Under the pieces are notes generated by a model, which saw nothing but the letters and a program-made list of their open reading frames with translations, was not told the DNA's origin and searched no databases. 64,000 nucleotides of DNA, taken from positions 304,706 to 368,705 of the forward strand of contig VZTI01000691.1 of NCBI GenBank assembly GCA_013397865.1, given 5' to 3'. The DNA is from Struthidea cinerea (taxonomy: Eukaryota; Chordata; Aves; Passeriformes; Corcoracidae). The position numbers and the translations under genes were made by a program. This document shows, one piece after another, positions 1-11,000 of the stretch (position 1 is the stretch's first letter; the number at the start of each line of letters is the position of its first letter).

Positions 1-1587
1 ACCATCAGAGTTTTATGCCGTGTTTCTGGTTGTTGGCTTGAATGAAATATTATAGTAATGATATTTTCATTTTTGCACTTGCTTCCATATATGTATTGGT
101 TTCTCTATCAAAGTTATTCAGAGGAAATCTAAAATCTTAGCTAGTGTTGGTTAAAATTTTAAAAAAGCAGTTTTCCGTTGGGAAGTTGTGAACATTGACA
201 CTGAGCCTGGCTGACAGAGTTAAATTTGAGCACTTGGGAAGTACGTGCCATCAGTGCTTTGTATTAACGTGCTTTTTCTAAAAAAAAATAATTTCTGGAA
301 AATTAGTAAAAGTTCATTTTATTTTGAATATAAAGTGAGCAGAGTTAGGGAATATCAATGTCTTTAAATTACAGAGCTTTAGGAAAAAAAGGATGAAAAA
401 GCTGATTCAGACTGGCAGAAGAAATGTATAATGCCTGTTGGAACATTTTTAAGGACAAAGATTAACTGCAGTTTACATTTTGCTATAGTCTTTATCATGA
501 TGATGTAATTGCTGCTGCTGCACCAATAAAGTCAGCAAAAAGTTCTCAACTGCCTGTGACCATCTCAGTACCCCCAAAAATGTGTGTTTGATATAGTGAC
601 CATTTTTCAAGTACTTGGCAGGGGATCTTTCTTGAACCATTGCTTGGCATTTCCATTCTTTCTTTTGATAAAAAGAAAATGCTTCAAAAAATGCTAATGG
701 ATTTGTCCATCTTAATTCATAAAGGGTTTAAATAGTTTCATTGTCAGTCAAGACTGCTTTATTACCTGAAAAAACAAGGATCTAAAGCATGAAACCTTAA
801 TGAAATAAATAGAATTTTCATTATAAAACACTTAAAACCTCAGCATCTTTTGCTATTTGTGGTCAATGATCAGATGGTTAACAACTGTTTGGAGGTTTAT
901 ATCCCCTCTTCCATTTTGTGGTAAAACACCAGTTGTTCCTAAGTGTCCTACATTTATTCCCTGCAGCCCATTAGTAACTGCATTTATATTCTTTATGAAG
1001 ATTTTCCTAATTAAGATGAACATTTTTCTCTATTAGGCAGATGGAACTCAATAGAGGAAGTCCATTCTTTATTAACATGCCAGTGAATGCTGCTCAAAGC
1101 ACCAGCACTTCTGTTAAGAAACACAGCTCCTACTACATTACACTAATTACACAGTAAAGTGAAACTTTATTAAAAATATATCAATATTAGCTATTATTTT
1201 GTGATAAAGCTGTGGCTACATATAGATTGGTGTGAGCTTAGAGACCTATTGATTCTGTAGTGGTTGCTGACTATAGCCATGGAGTTATTTCTTTTTAATT
1301 AATGATTAAAGACATGGCATATATAATCAGGATCTACTCTATTGTTGTGCATTTTCACATGTTCTTTGCATTTATCCATCTATTTCTTTTAATTTATCAC
1401 ATCTTCTTTAAGTGCCACTGGATCTGTTTTCTGCTCCTGATGAACTGTATGTTAAATCTTTATACAGTGTTTGCTATAGTCCTAATTACATGCACGCCTT
1501 TTTCATCCTGTGCTTGAAAGACTCTGCAGCTTTTATTGTTATGAGACAATTGCTGATACCTCTCAGAAGGAGCTGTACATATGGATG
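1..1587. other. Unique AT-rich intron, nothing recognised
   Basis: This stretch is AT-rich single-copy-looking DNA with short homopolymer runs. I saw no exon, no interspersed repeat and no structured RNA. The short open frames between 1302 and 1696 have no recognisable protein character. Confidence 0.6.
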
Positions 1588-1651
1588 GGATTCTGGACTC
1601 AGTCCTTGAGGATCCCTTCCAACTCAGCATATTCTGTGGTTCTTTGATTCT
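1588..1651 (+). mobile_element. CR1-type 3' tail fragment
   Basis: The segment contains the 3' end typical of avian CR1 elements and of CR1-tailed SINEs: GATCCCTTCCAACTCAG, then ATATTCTGTGG, then degenerate ATTCTGTG-type octamers ending TTTGATTCT. It is in + orientation and very short, so the copy is heavily 5' truncated. The tail is related to that of the SINE at 45396-45519, so either a CR1 or a SINE could be the source. Confidence 0.75.
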
Positions 1652-2712
1652 CACATCCTGTGAATATCCACCTTTGGAAAGGATGATGTAAATCACTGAC
1701 TCATGTTGGCAATCCTGGTAGCACCCTGGATTGCAGGGCTTCCAGTTTTGCTGCTGATGGTGAGGATATTTTATGGTTGCAAAGGAAAAAAGTCTTGGAG
1801 AAAAAAATTAGCAGAAGCATAGATTTTGAATGAAGCCTTTGGTGTTCATCTTCTATAGTTCAATCTTTTTGGCTTTTCAGATCACAGTGTGTAAAATAGA
1901 CCTTGATGTTCCTAAAGGAGCTTAAAATTTTGAAGGAATAGATATAATTTTTTAAAAAATTAAAAATTTTTTTTAAAAAAATCTATTTTTTAGAATTTGG
2001 CCTTGCTGCGAGCTGAAGTAGTTGTCTTGAAGAACACAGAGTGATTACCATTGAAGTCTATACGTATTACCAAGTGTCACATGGCAGTTCTTCTCTAAGA
2101 TATATTAAATAGATTAGAAGATAAATGTAATGTTTCTATTGCTGAAGTGTGACACCTCTTGGTTACTGGTAACTGTGGGGTTTCTGATGGAAGCTCCCTA
2201 AAGAGCACTGAGCTGTATTTACAGTGCTTAGTGAAAAACAATACTGCAATCAAACTGCACGAGATGCACTAGGAGGTTTGTGCTACAGAGCCTCTGCTCA
2301 AGTGAGGACAGCAACTTTAGGAGACAGGGAATAAGACTCTACAGTAATTTCTTGCTTTGGATAGAGAAGAGTTTCTGTACATCTGTCCACCTACTACCCA
2401 GTCAAATTTATTAGAAAAGACTTTTATAAGAAAAGCTGTATGAGAACTAATTTTGAGTATCTCTCAGAATGATATTTAGAAAATATTGTCTTCTCAAAGA
2501 GCAAGTGCAAGTAGACACAGCAAAAGAAAAACTGTTTGAAAGTAGAAAAAGTTTAGCCTGAACTTATGTTCGAGTATTTTATCTTAAAATTTAGAAAGGC
2601 TAGTAAACAAATTCTGCATGGAAAATTTAATGGGTAAGGAATCAAGCCTGTGTGAGACCTCATAGACATAGGTGGGAGGAAAACAAAGGGGAAATGGTGA
2701 ATTTTTGTGACT
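1652..2712. other. Unique intron with an A/T homopolymer block
   Basis: No gene or interspersed repeat was recognised. Positions 1946-1981 are alternating runs of T and A that could fold on themselves, probably a low-complexity tract. The rest is ordinary intronic sequence. Confidence 0.55.
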
Positions 2713-2718
2713 CATTAT
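2713..2718 (+). repeat. Target-site duplication, left copy
   Basis: CATTAT lies immediately before the TG that opens the LTR. The matching copy after the LTR is CATTGT, one base different. A 6-bp duplication is usual for class II (ERVK-like) and alpharetrovirus-like avian insertions. Confidence 0.65.
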
Positions 2719-3071
2719 TGTTGCGGTGGCCCAGCCCACCTCGGGGCTGGAGGTCATTAAATGGATCAATTTCCCTGCTCCTGACTCCAATCTCGAGGGC
2801 AGGGCTGAGGCCAGCTCCGAGGATGGCCATCAGTCCTAAGGCTATCCTCTTCTGGGTGTTGCCACTGCCACATCTCCTCCCCCCCTTTCTAGACCCTTCT
2901 TTTGTTCTTTAGTCCTTATTGGTTCATCTGTTTATGTATATTTATCAGTTTAATTGCCTATGTATAAGTTCCAGAAAGTTCTCCCCTGTTCCTTTCCTTA
3001 TTGGTTACCTGTCCCCCCCATCATCTCCCTATTGGACTGTTCCCCTTAGTTCCTCCCTCTTTTAGAGCACC

Positions 3072-3078
3072 ATAAAAA
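3072..3078 (+). promoter_or_regulatory. LTR TATA-like box
   Basis: ATAAAAA sits 37-41 bp after the third ATTGG box and 79 bp before the AATAAA signal, the arrangement expected for an LTR promoter. Whether it is still active cannot be judged from sequence. Confidence 0.6.
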
Positions 3079-3156
3079 GGCTTGTTTGGTTCCTCCCCCC
3101 GCCTTTTCCTGGTGCTCTCCCTTTGGCTTCCAATCTCCTTGTTACTTTGTGTTATC

Positions 3157-3162
3157 AATAAA
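3157..3162 (+). terminator. LTR polyadenylation signal AATAAA
   Basis: A canonical AATAAA follows the TATA-like box on the same strand, marking the end of the R region. Because the LTR is in sense with ST6GALNAC3, this signal could in principle end host transcripts early. Confidence 0.6.
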
Positions 3163-3367
3163 GCTGGATTTGTGAGCACCAGAAAGGTCCCTCTGCCTCC
3201 TTCGCAGCTGTCCCATTGCTAGGCAACATCCCAGCTGCAGCATGCTCTATTGTGAGCTTGGGGCAAAGGGCTTCCACCAGCCGCGAGGACCGTGTGCCCT
3301 GTGCCGCCGACCAGGACACCGCCTTGCCTCCTGCCAGGCCGCCGGGCGGCCAGCGGCAGCGACGCCA

Positions 3368-3373
3368 CATTGT
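3368..3373 (+). repeat. Target-site duplication, right copy
   Basis: CATTGT directly follows the terminal CA of the LTR and pairs with CATTAT at 2713-2718 (five of six bases identical). Confidence 0.65.
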
Positions 3374-6300
3374 GTTAATTTAGAACTCATTGTTAACTGG
3401 GTGCTTGCTTGTGCACATCTTTGATATGTATTTTTACCCAGATAAAAACAAACCAGATATTCTACTTTTTTTTTTTTTTTTTTGTTTTTTAAATTTCTGT
3501 GTCTGTTATCCCACGTAAAGAAATTAGGCTGCAATTTCAGAACAGTGAAACTGTACAAATATATGGATTTATAGCACATGCCTTTGAAGGTAACTCAGGA
3601 TTCATAGCAATGCTTCTCAGGGAACCTGATGGGCTATTGGGATATGCTACAACCGGTGTTTAGAAAACAATCACTCCTACACAGTTCCTGTGATACTCAA
3701 CTTCTCTGAGCTTTTAACCGCGAGGCAACTCCGCATTTAAAGAGTAGCAGGCACAAGAACAGCATGTACAATTTTTCTCAGAGATTCACATCAGCAGGTT
3801 TTGGAACTTACAACAATCTGGAAAAACATAACAGTAACAGTGGGGATTTATTATGAATCCCGAATCTTACGTCTTCAAAGAGTTTGTGTGATGTCTCAGA
3901 TACTGACCAGCATGGGGCTTAGTTTGGGTGTGAAGGGAAATACTTTTTAATACTGGTGTTCAAAGATTCCGCTGTTCTATTTTCAAGACTTCGTAAGCAA
4001 TTCCGGGTTGTGGGAGCATTCGGTACAGTTGGGACCACTTACCAGAGACACCACTCATCTCAGAACCTGAGCAGCCCTATCTGGTGCATTAGAATTCAGT
4101 AAACATGCAATTGCAGTAGAAGAAAAGGTTTCTAACTGCTCATATTTGTTCTTTATGGGTTTCTTGTTGGTATCCCATCTTTATATTTGGAGACTTCTTT
4201 TTCTTTGTTTTTATTTTTAAAATCAAGTCATCCCAGCTCACATATCCTCTCTGCTCTAGTCCTACTGGTTACAGAAAGGAGGCATAAACTTCCTGTCTAA
4301 TAACATTCTCTACATGATTCATTAAAAATTTCAAAGCACAGGATTTTCTGCAAAGCTTTAAAAATTGCTGTAGATGATGTCACTAGTGTAGAAAAAGTCA
4401 GAGAAAGGAAAGAAAGAGTTAGCAGATGAAATTCTAAGAAACAAACAGCATGCTTTTATCTTAACAATGAAAACAAAGATAAATGTCAGGAATATGTGCT
4501 CTGTGTTCAGTTTGCTCTCCATATGTTGTTTCAGAATTTTTCTTGAATAAATTCATTAGATTTTCTAGTACTCCTGTCTCCAAAAAGTGTCCCAAACATT
4601 TTCCATGAGAGCATTTCTGAAAAATGTTGCAGGTATCACTTAAGCCTCAAAATGCCTTTGTGAGGCAAAGGATATTTGTACCCTTTTTACAACTTGAATT
4701 CCCTAAGAGAAAATGACACTGGGGGAAAGCAGAAGCTATTGCTGTGCAGGAATTCATGCCCATGGGGCTTTTTGAATATTGTATACTTACCACGAAGGCA
4801 TTTCAATCTCATACAGTCCTAATTTTGTGTTGGAATGGTCTGGAAGTGCAGTATGGAACAAATTTCTGGTGCTCTATAACCTGTTTTCAGCCAAACATGG
4901 AAATGTTACAGCATTTCCTTCTATATGAAATTAGCAGTAGTCTCTTGGCATTTTACAATCAATCAAAATATTAGGAAAAGAAAACAATCTGAAGAGTACG
5001 TGCAAAGCAGCATTCCTCTAAAAGCAGATTTTTAGTTTCAATTTTTTTAAATATTATTTCGTATATTATCAGTATTCTGTGTCCATGCATTTTAGCATTC
5101 TTTACACACCTTTCTCTAGTCCATTAAGAAATGTGACTAGTGTCTGTCATGTGTAGCTTTTTCTTTTATCAAGAGAGAATTGTATCTTCGCCGGAGCTCA
5201 GTGGTTGTGGATTTTTGCTCGCTCTGTTTGTGCTGCTCTGACTTTATATAAGTGATGACACTGTTAAAATATGTTTCGTGTTTGGAGTAGAAGCAAGCAG
5301 TGGTCCTTAACTCCTTGGGGCTAATTTCATGGTGTTAAATTGCCTTTACCTCCCCTTCCAAGAATGCACAGTGTTCCAGAGAGCTGGATTTCAGCTTCGC
5401 TGTACAGAATGTTCCAGGGACCCTCGGCTGCAGTTACATCCCAGAGCCTTCACACTCCTAGAGGTATTTTGAGTCTTGCTCATGGAGTGCCTCTTGGATA
5501 TGAAGCTTCATTTGACTTTATAGAGGACATCCCCAGGGTATCCTCAAGCTTTATGTACTGCTTAGATCTGTCTAATCACTTCCTGCCAAGCTACGCTGCT
5601 TTGCTGGGTTAGAAGGAAGGCAGCGAAAGGATGAGTAACTAAAGCCAGTTCAGTTTATCAGTGGGAAATGTAGGATTTCAGGCACTATTTCTGAATATGG
5701 TTTAGGATGGTACTTGGAAATGATACATTGAGGGAAGGCTTATTCCAGTTTCCCTTCCAAGCTCCTAATTTTGGATCACTTGATAGTTTTCCTTTGTTTT
5801 TGAAATAATAACCACAGCTGTCATATAAATTTGACCAGTTTCAGGATAGCAGAAGCAAGAGCAGCTCCACCTGATTTCCTTAAACTTCTCTGGTCTGCCT
5901 TCCAGGCCTGAGACTGGCATATAATATAAACATTTTCTTCATTATTACTTTACATTTTTCCTTGAGGCTATCACACTGATTTCAAAACCACGGTCATCAT
6001 TATGCTAAAATGGTGGCAATAATACATTGGTCTTTGTGGGTAGATTATAATAGGAAGTTTCAAAATAATTGCCCACTAATATGAGAGGTGGATGTATAGT
6101 GTTCTATTGCTTGTAATGTAACCATTAAAATAACAATTACGTGATAATGAAAGGACTCATTATGCTTTAGTTTATCTTTGCATAAAGTTAATAGCTAATG
6201 AAAACAGGAAAGATTATATCTAATTACATTTTACAATACTTTTGCTCTTCCCATAAAGAGAATGTTTTGCACAGAATTGTAGATTGGCGTGCTTCAGTAA

Positions 6301-7490
6301 AGCTTGTGTCCACTCTCTGTGTGCTTCAAATTACAACTGTTTTAAGACCAATGGTTGCATGTTCTTTTTTATCAAATGGTACACATAATCTTCACAAAGA
6401 ACATTTTTGAAACTAAATTATCAGGACGAGTCAAATTTGCAACATGACCGCACTGAACACAGATGTTAAAATAAATTTAGTTTCTTGAAGTTTGAAGTGT
6501 TAGAAAAATGAAGGCAGCTTGACATTGAGTCAGTTAGTAAAATACTGTCCCTCCTTGTGTGAATGAGAAATGTCAAACAGGTACATTACCTACCATCTGT
6601 GGCAATTTTGATTCAGCATTGTCTACAAGGCATTGTCAGGCAAGTGAGCAAGTTCCTTTTCCATTGTATCCAGAGGTGGAACGTGCAAGAACAAATAACA
6701 AAACAGGGCTTTGGCATGGATAAAGAAACCTCTCATTTTGTATGTTGGAATACTGAGCTCTAAGTGAAGAGCGTTTAGTTCAGGAATGCATAGATAGAGC
6801 TCCCAAATTATCTTAATGGCAAGAAGACTAATTAGAATTAAGACATTTTGGTGTTTTTGTATGCAGATCATAGTACACTGATTTTTAAAGATGCAGTAAG
6901 ATTGTCCTCCACTTTGCAATATTTTGCATATTTTTTAAACATAATGATTTATTTGAATGTTACCTTTAAATGCCAAACTCATGGAGGTGGGAATTATATA
7001 ATCTAATCCATTTCACTCCAAAACAGAATTAAGAGATATGAATTAAGCAGTTACGAATGAACCAGGCATTAAAAGTATAATTGCATTAATTTTACTAGGT
7101 ATAATACCAATTTACATCAATAGAAAATGTCTTTGGTCAAATAGTTTGATATTTAATTAATTTATGTTCCAGTGAGCTAAATGGTGGGTTGAGTTTGTGA
7201 GCCACGGTGTACATGGTTTTAGCGTGTTCAGAGCCTGGTTACTGTCTGAGGCTCTGTTTGGATGCCAGGACAACTCAGTACATTCTAAGACACGCATTGT
7301 CTGTGAGTCTTGAGGCCTGGCCCCAAGTAATTCCTGAAGCATTTTGACTTTCAAGCCTTCTTTTACACCTGTCTCAGACTCTTCCGTTTGGATTCGCTAA
7401 CTCAAATCACAAGCTGTGATGCTGTCACTGTGTTTTGGTCAAAAACGCTTTCTTCCCCATGCTTCTCCTTCACTTTCTCTTTCTGATCTC
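3374..7490. other. Unique intron between LTR and CR1
   Basis: No exon or interspersed repeat was recognised in these 4.1 kb. A run of 18 T at 3466-3483, followed by G and six T, is a simple homopolymer. The open frames here (for example 4744-4974, 5340-5612 and 6623-6919) show no family features. Confidence 0.55.
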
Positions 7491-8073
7491 AGAATCACCG
7501 GATTGTTAGCGTTGGAAGGGACCTCTGGAGACCATCCAGTCCAACCCCCTTGCCAAGACAGGGTCACCAGAGCAGGTAACACAGCAACGCGTCCAGATGC
7601 GTTTGCAATGTCTCCAGTGCCGGAGACGCCACGACTTCCCTGGGCAGCTGTTCCAGGGCTCTGCCACCCTCAGCGTAAAGTGTTCTTCTTCATGTTGAGG
7701 TGGAACTTCTTGTGTTTTAATTTATGGCCATTGCTCCTTCCTCTGTCCTGTTGCTGGGCACCACTGAAAAGAGTCCGGCACCGTCCTCTTGACACCCACC
7801 TTTGAGATATTTATATTAATGAGATCCCCTCTCAGTGTGCTCTTCTCTAGACTAAACAGGCCCAGTTCCCACAGTCTCTCCTCATAAGAGAGAGATGCCC
7901 CAGGCCCCTCATCATCTTTGTGGCCTCTGCTGGACTCTCTCCAGTAGCTCCTTGTCATTCTTATCCTGAGGAGCCCAGATCTGGACGCAGCACTCCAGAT
8001 GTGGCTTCACTAGGGCTAAGAAGAGGGGGAGGATGACCTCCCTCAACCTGCTGGCCACACTGTTCCCAGTGGC
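7491..8073 (-). mobile_element. CR1 LINE, 5'-truncated 3' end
   Basis: Read on the minus strand, this is the 3' end of a chicken repeat 1 (CR1) non-LTR retrotransposon, the dominant LINE of birds. On the + strand it opens with AGAATCACCGG and TTGGAAGGGACCTCTGGAG, the reverse complement of the CR1 3' end, and runs through the typical 3' region to about GGAGGATGACCTCCCTCAAC near 8045, where similarity fades. The minus-strand frame 7958-7722 still reads LSYEERLWELGLFSLEK and LRGDLIN, the conserved C-terminus of the CR1 ORF2 endonuclease/reverse transcriptase protein, but the catalytic domains are absent. The copy is about 580 bp, damaged, unable to move, and antisense to ST6GALNAC3. Confidence 0.93.
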
Positions 8074-11000
8074 ATACTTGTTTCTATATTACCTGTTCCT
8101 TGCTTTTCTTGAAATACTTTTTCCTTCTCTGACATTTTTTACGGATATTTTTGACATTTTTTCCTCTTTTATTTCCTGCCTCATTGTTTGTAAGTATGTC
8201 ATCTATATAGCTTTCTTCTTGCAGCCTTTTGTCCTTTTATTGTGAAATGTATTGCCTCAAACACACCTCTTGTTTTCGGCACAATCTCTTTTAAAACCGC
8301 TCGCAGACCTGCAAGGTATCTGATGAAGAGCAGCTTTTCCCTCTGTGCCCTTGCCCTTGCCCTTGTGTTTCCTCATTCACTTGAATCCTGGTGCAGAACA
8401 CCTGAAAGTCTGCAGGTCCGGAACTGCAGATCTCAACTCAGTACATCCAGTTCTTAAAACAAAAACAAAATATCACAGCGGGGCGTAGAAGCTGTGCATG
8501 ATTATTTATTGATGATTGTTGGTTACAGGAATTAAAACAGCAGGGAGCTCAGATTTTGATCAGAAACCAAGTGATTTTTCTGTACACTTTTTATTGTAAA
8601 ATGTGAACATAATATAAACCTATTGGGCTCCTGTTGTTAAATGCTAAGCCCTGGCCTGACCTCCTGTATGAACAGTGCGTGTTCCCTGTCACACAGGTAT
8701 GTAGCTCTGTGTACGTGAGCATTGATTAAGGCTTGCAGCTGTCATAAGGCCATTTATATATCTGTAGATATAGGAGCTTTCATAGATGCTTCACATCGGC
8801 TCTCAAGTCTGCCAACCACCCAGCACAGTGTGATCTCCAAGTGAAAAGCAAAGGGATCTGGGGAGTGCCTGCCTGCCTACCTGGAGCTGGGCAGCCTTTC
8901 TGTGGGCTCCCAGCACAGGAGTGTTCACACAGAGACTCACTTCTGTGCTAGCAGTGAGCAGAGTGCCTGTACTTTGCTTTTTCTAAGCACTTTTTTATTA
9001 TAACAGTACAAGATAGCCAGCCTGGCAGTGACTTTTAGGTCTACAGTTATGATTTATTTGCTTTTAGTTTTTGTAACATCACCAACTGCTAAGGGAATTG
9101 ATGCTTAATACATTTCTAAATAAGTAAAACTAAAGTATAAATAAATAATGCCTGGTTTATTAGTCCAGGTGTTTTCAGCATTGCTGAAAGTGGTTTGATG
9201 ACAGCCACCAGCACTAGCAGTGGAAAAAAACTTGATTTCACGGTGATTATTATCATTATAATAAACCATAATTGAAAGATTACAAAATTGATTCTTTTAA
9301 AAATTAATGTTGCAGGAATGAGCAGGCTCCGTGACATTTAGATTTTTTCAGTGTTACTTGGAAGGAAAGTGGCTTATTTTATTTCCTGGCAGAAAACTAC
9401 TGATTTTCAAACAATCACAATAGAGAAAACAGTCCCAGAGGGTTACAGGAGGCAACAGACCTATGTCATTATGCTTTACCCTATCTGATGGGTTCGGAGA
9501 AGAGCCAGAAACAAAAGAAAGTTACATTCGTTATTGAGAGAGCCTTGGGAAAATCTGTTTGGCCAAGCAATTTTGCATGAAACGAGTGAGGAAATATTTG
9601 ACTGCAAAGAACATAAACTCCTTCCATCAATACGCAATTTTCTGGATCCATTTGTCCAAGTGATTATTAAGAACAGTTTCTAAATTTGCAGTGCTTTACA
9701 ACTTCAAAGGGCTGTGAAAGCATCAACTAGTTAAATGGATGGAAGTGTTTTTTAATAAATAAAAAAAAGACCAAAGTCAGTTGTAAGACAGTTTAAAGTG
9801 CAAAGTATTGAAAACAGCAGGAAACCTGAGGACTTGCAATAGCAATCATCTGCTCCAATCAGGATCATGGAAACCACAAATTTATCTTTGATGATTTCCT
9901 GTAAATATGCCCTTTGAGGACAGATTGCCCTGCCCAGTCTTGTGGAAAATGCTCAGAGTTACAACTCTTCTCACTGCAACATATGGATCTCAGCAAGCTC
10001 TGCTTCTCCATTCCCAAAGTCATTCTTCAGATGGAAAAGTCTGAGCTAAAATGTAGTGCTGCAAAAATGCTGGTTAGCATCCTTCAAGCTTGGTCAGACT
10101 GGAAAACATCTTTCTGAGTTGGTTTTTTTTTCTTGGCCATTTTCTTTAGCAAGGTCTGCCCAGTTTTCCAGACCTGTTATCCTAGTGGAAATGGTTTTAT
10201 TGATGTTTTCATTCACTTCAGAATGTCTCATATTTCCCTAGGATGCTGCAGTATAAATACTTCCACCCTCGCCCCCCCAGATGTGTAGCAGTGTGTGCTG
10301 AGGGCTGGGGAAGGTACTTTTGGGTGTCTCTGAGTGCCCCGAAGGATTCTCTCTCCAGAGGACCCCACCTGCAGTGTGACAGTGCTGTCGGGGTGGCTGT
10401 TCAGCATGCTGGGGGTAACTGTGCAGATGGGGGCTGGTCTGTCTTTCTTGCCACCTCTCTATGGCACTTCACTCCTGATGTTGTGTTTTTGGGTCTGAAC
10501 ACCTGGAATCTGGGCTGCAGCCAGCAGTGTTACATCCTGGTAGCCTGGAGTTTCCAGTCAGTGCCACATCTCACATTTATGACACAGACATCAAAGAAGC
10601 CCAAGAAATTGAGGTTAGATGTGCCTTATTGTTTCTCTCCTGAAGAGAGAACATGCTACTCCATTTTAAAGCTGATGTTTATGCACCATTTCACATTGTC
10701 CAGATAGTTTGCAGTCTCTGAAGAAGTTTTCTGTGCTTGACTTTATGATAGACATATAATCTCCCACATTTGGTTTGTATGCTCTTACTTGATGACAACC
10801 TCCACTGGCCTTATGTAATGTTTTGTTAAATAGAGGGACATCTTTCTTCCCAAGATTGAAGTCAGTGTTCTTTCACTAGTTAGGTTTCATTAATATTATT
10901 TAGCATTTCATAGTGCATATCATCCACAGACCTGAAAGCACTGCAGGACGTTAAATCAGCTTTAATTTCCCCGTTTGCCTGATTGTAAAACTCATGCAGG

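Larger units (their letters stand above)
2719..3367 (+). mobile_element. Solo endogenous retrovirus LTR, sense to host gene
   Basis: This 649-bp element starts TGTTGCGG and ends GACGCCA, the TG...CA ends of a retroviral LTR, and is flanked by 6-bp near-identical duplications. A U3-like part carries three inverted CCAAT boxes (ATTGG at 2918, 3000 and 3031) and a TATA-like ATAAAAA at 3072-3078. AATAAA follows at 3157-3162, giving a short R region. The remaining roughly 200 bp would be a GC-rich U5 with about a dozen CpGs in its last 85 bp. No primer-binding site, gag, pol or env is next to it, so it is a solo LTR left by recombination between two LTRs. The 6-bp duplication suggests an ERVK-like (class II) family; the exact family was not determined. 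Open frames crossing it (2652-2912, 3155-3370, 3247-3579) are chance frames within the LTR. Confidence 0.82.

Noticed and set aside
3466..3490. T18-G-T6 tract as the poly(A) tail of a processed pseudogene on the minus strand
   Set aside because: The adjacent minus-strand sequence has no AATAAA at the right distance and no recognisable coding sequence. Processed pseudogenes are also rare in birds, because CR1 does not mobilise polyadenylated mRNAs well.
3155..3579. Minus- and plus-strand open frames over the LTR 3' end
   Set aside because: These frames lie inside the GC-rich U5 and a poly-T tract and read across the LTR border. They show no retroviral gag, pol or env features.
10243..10707. 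154-codon frame just behind a TATAAATA-like string in a GC-richer patch
   Set aside because: The peptide is rich in Cys and Trp with no domain pattern, and its length is within chance expectation. The TATA-like string alone is not evidence of a promoter.
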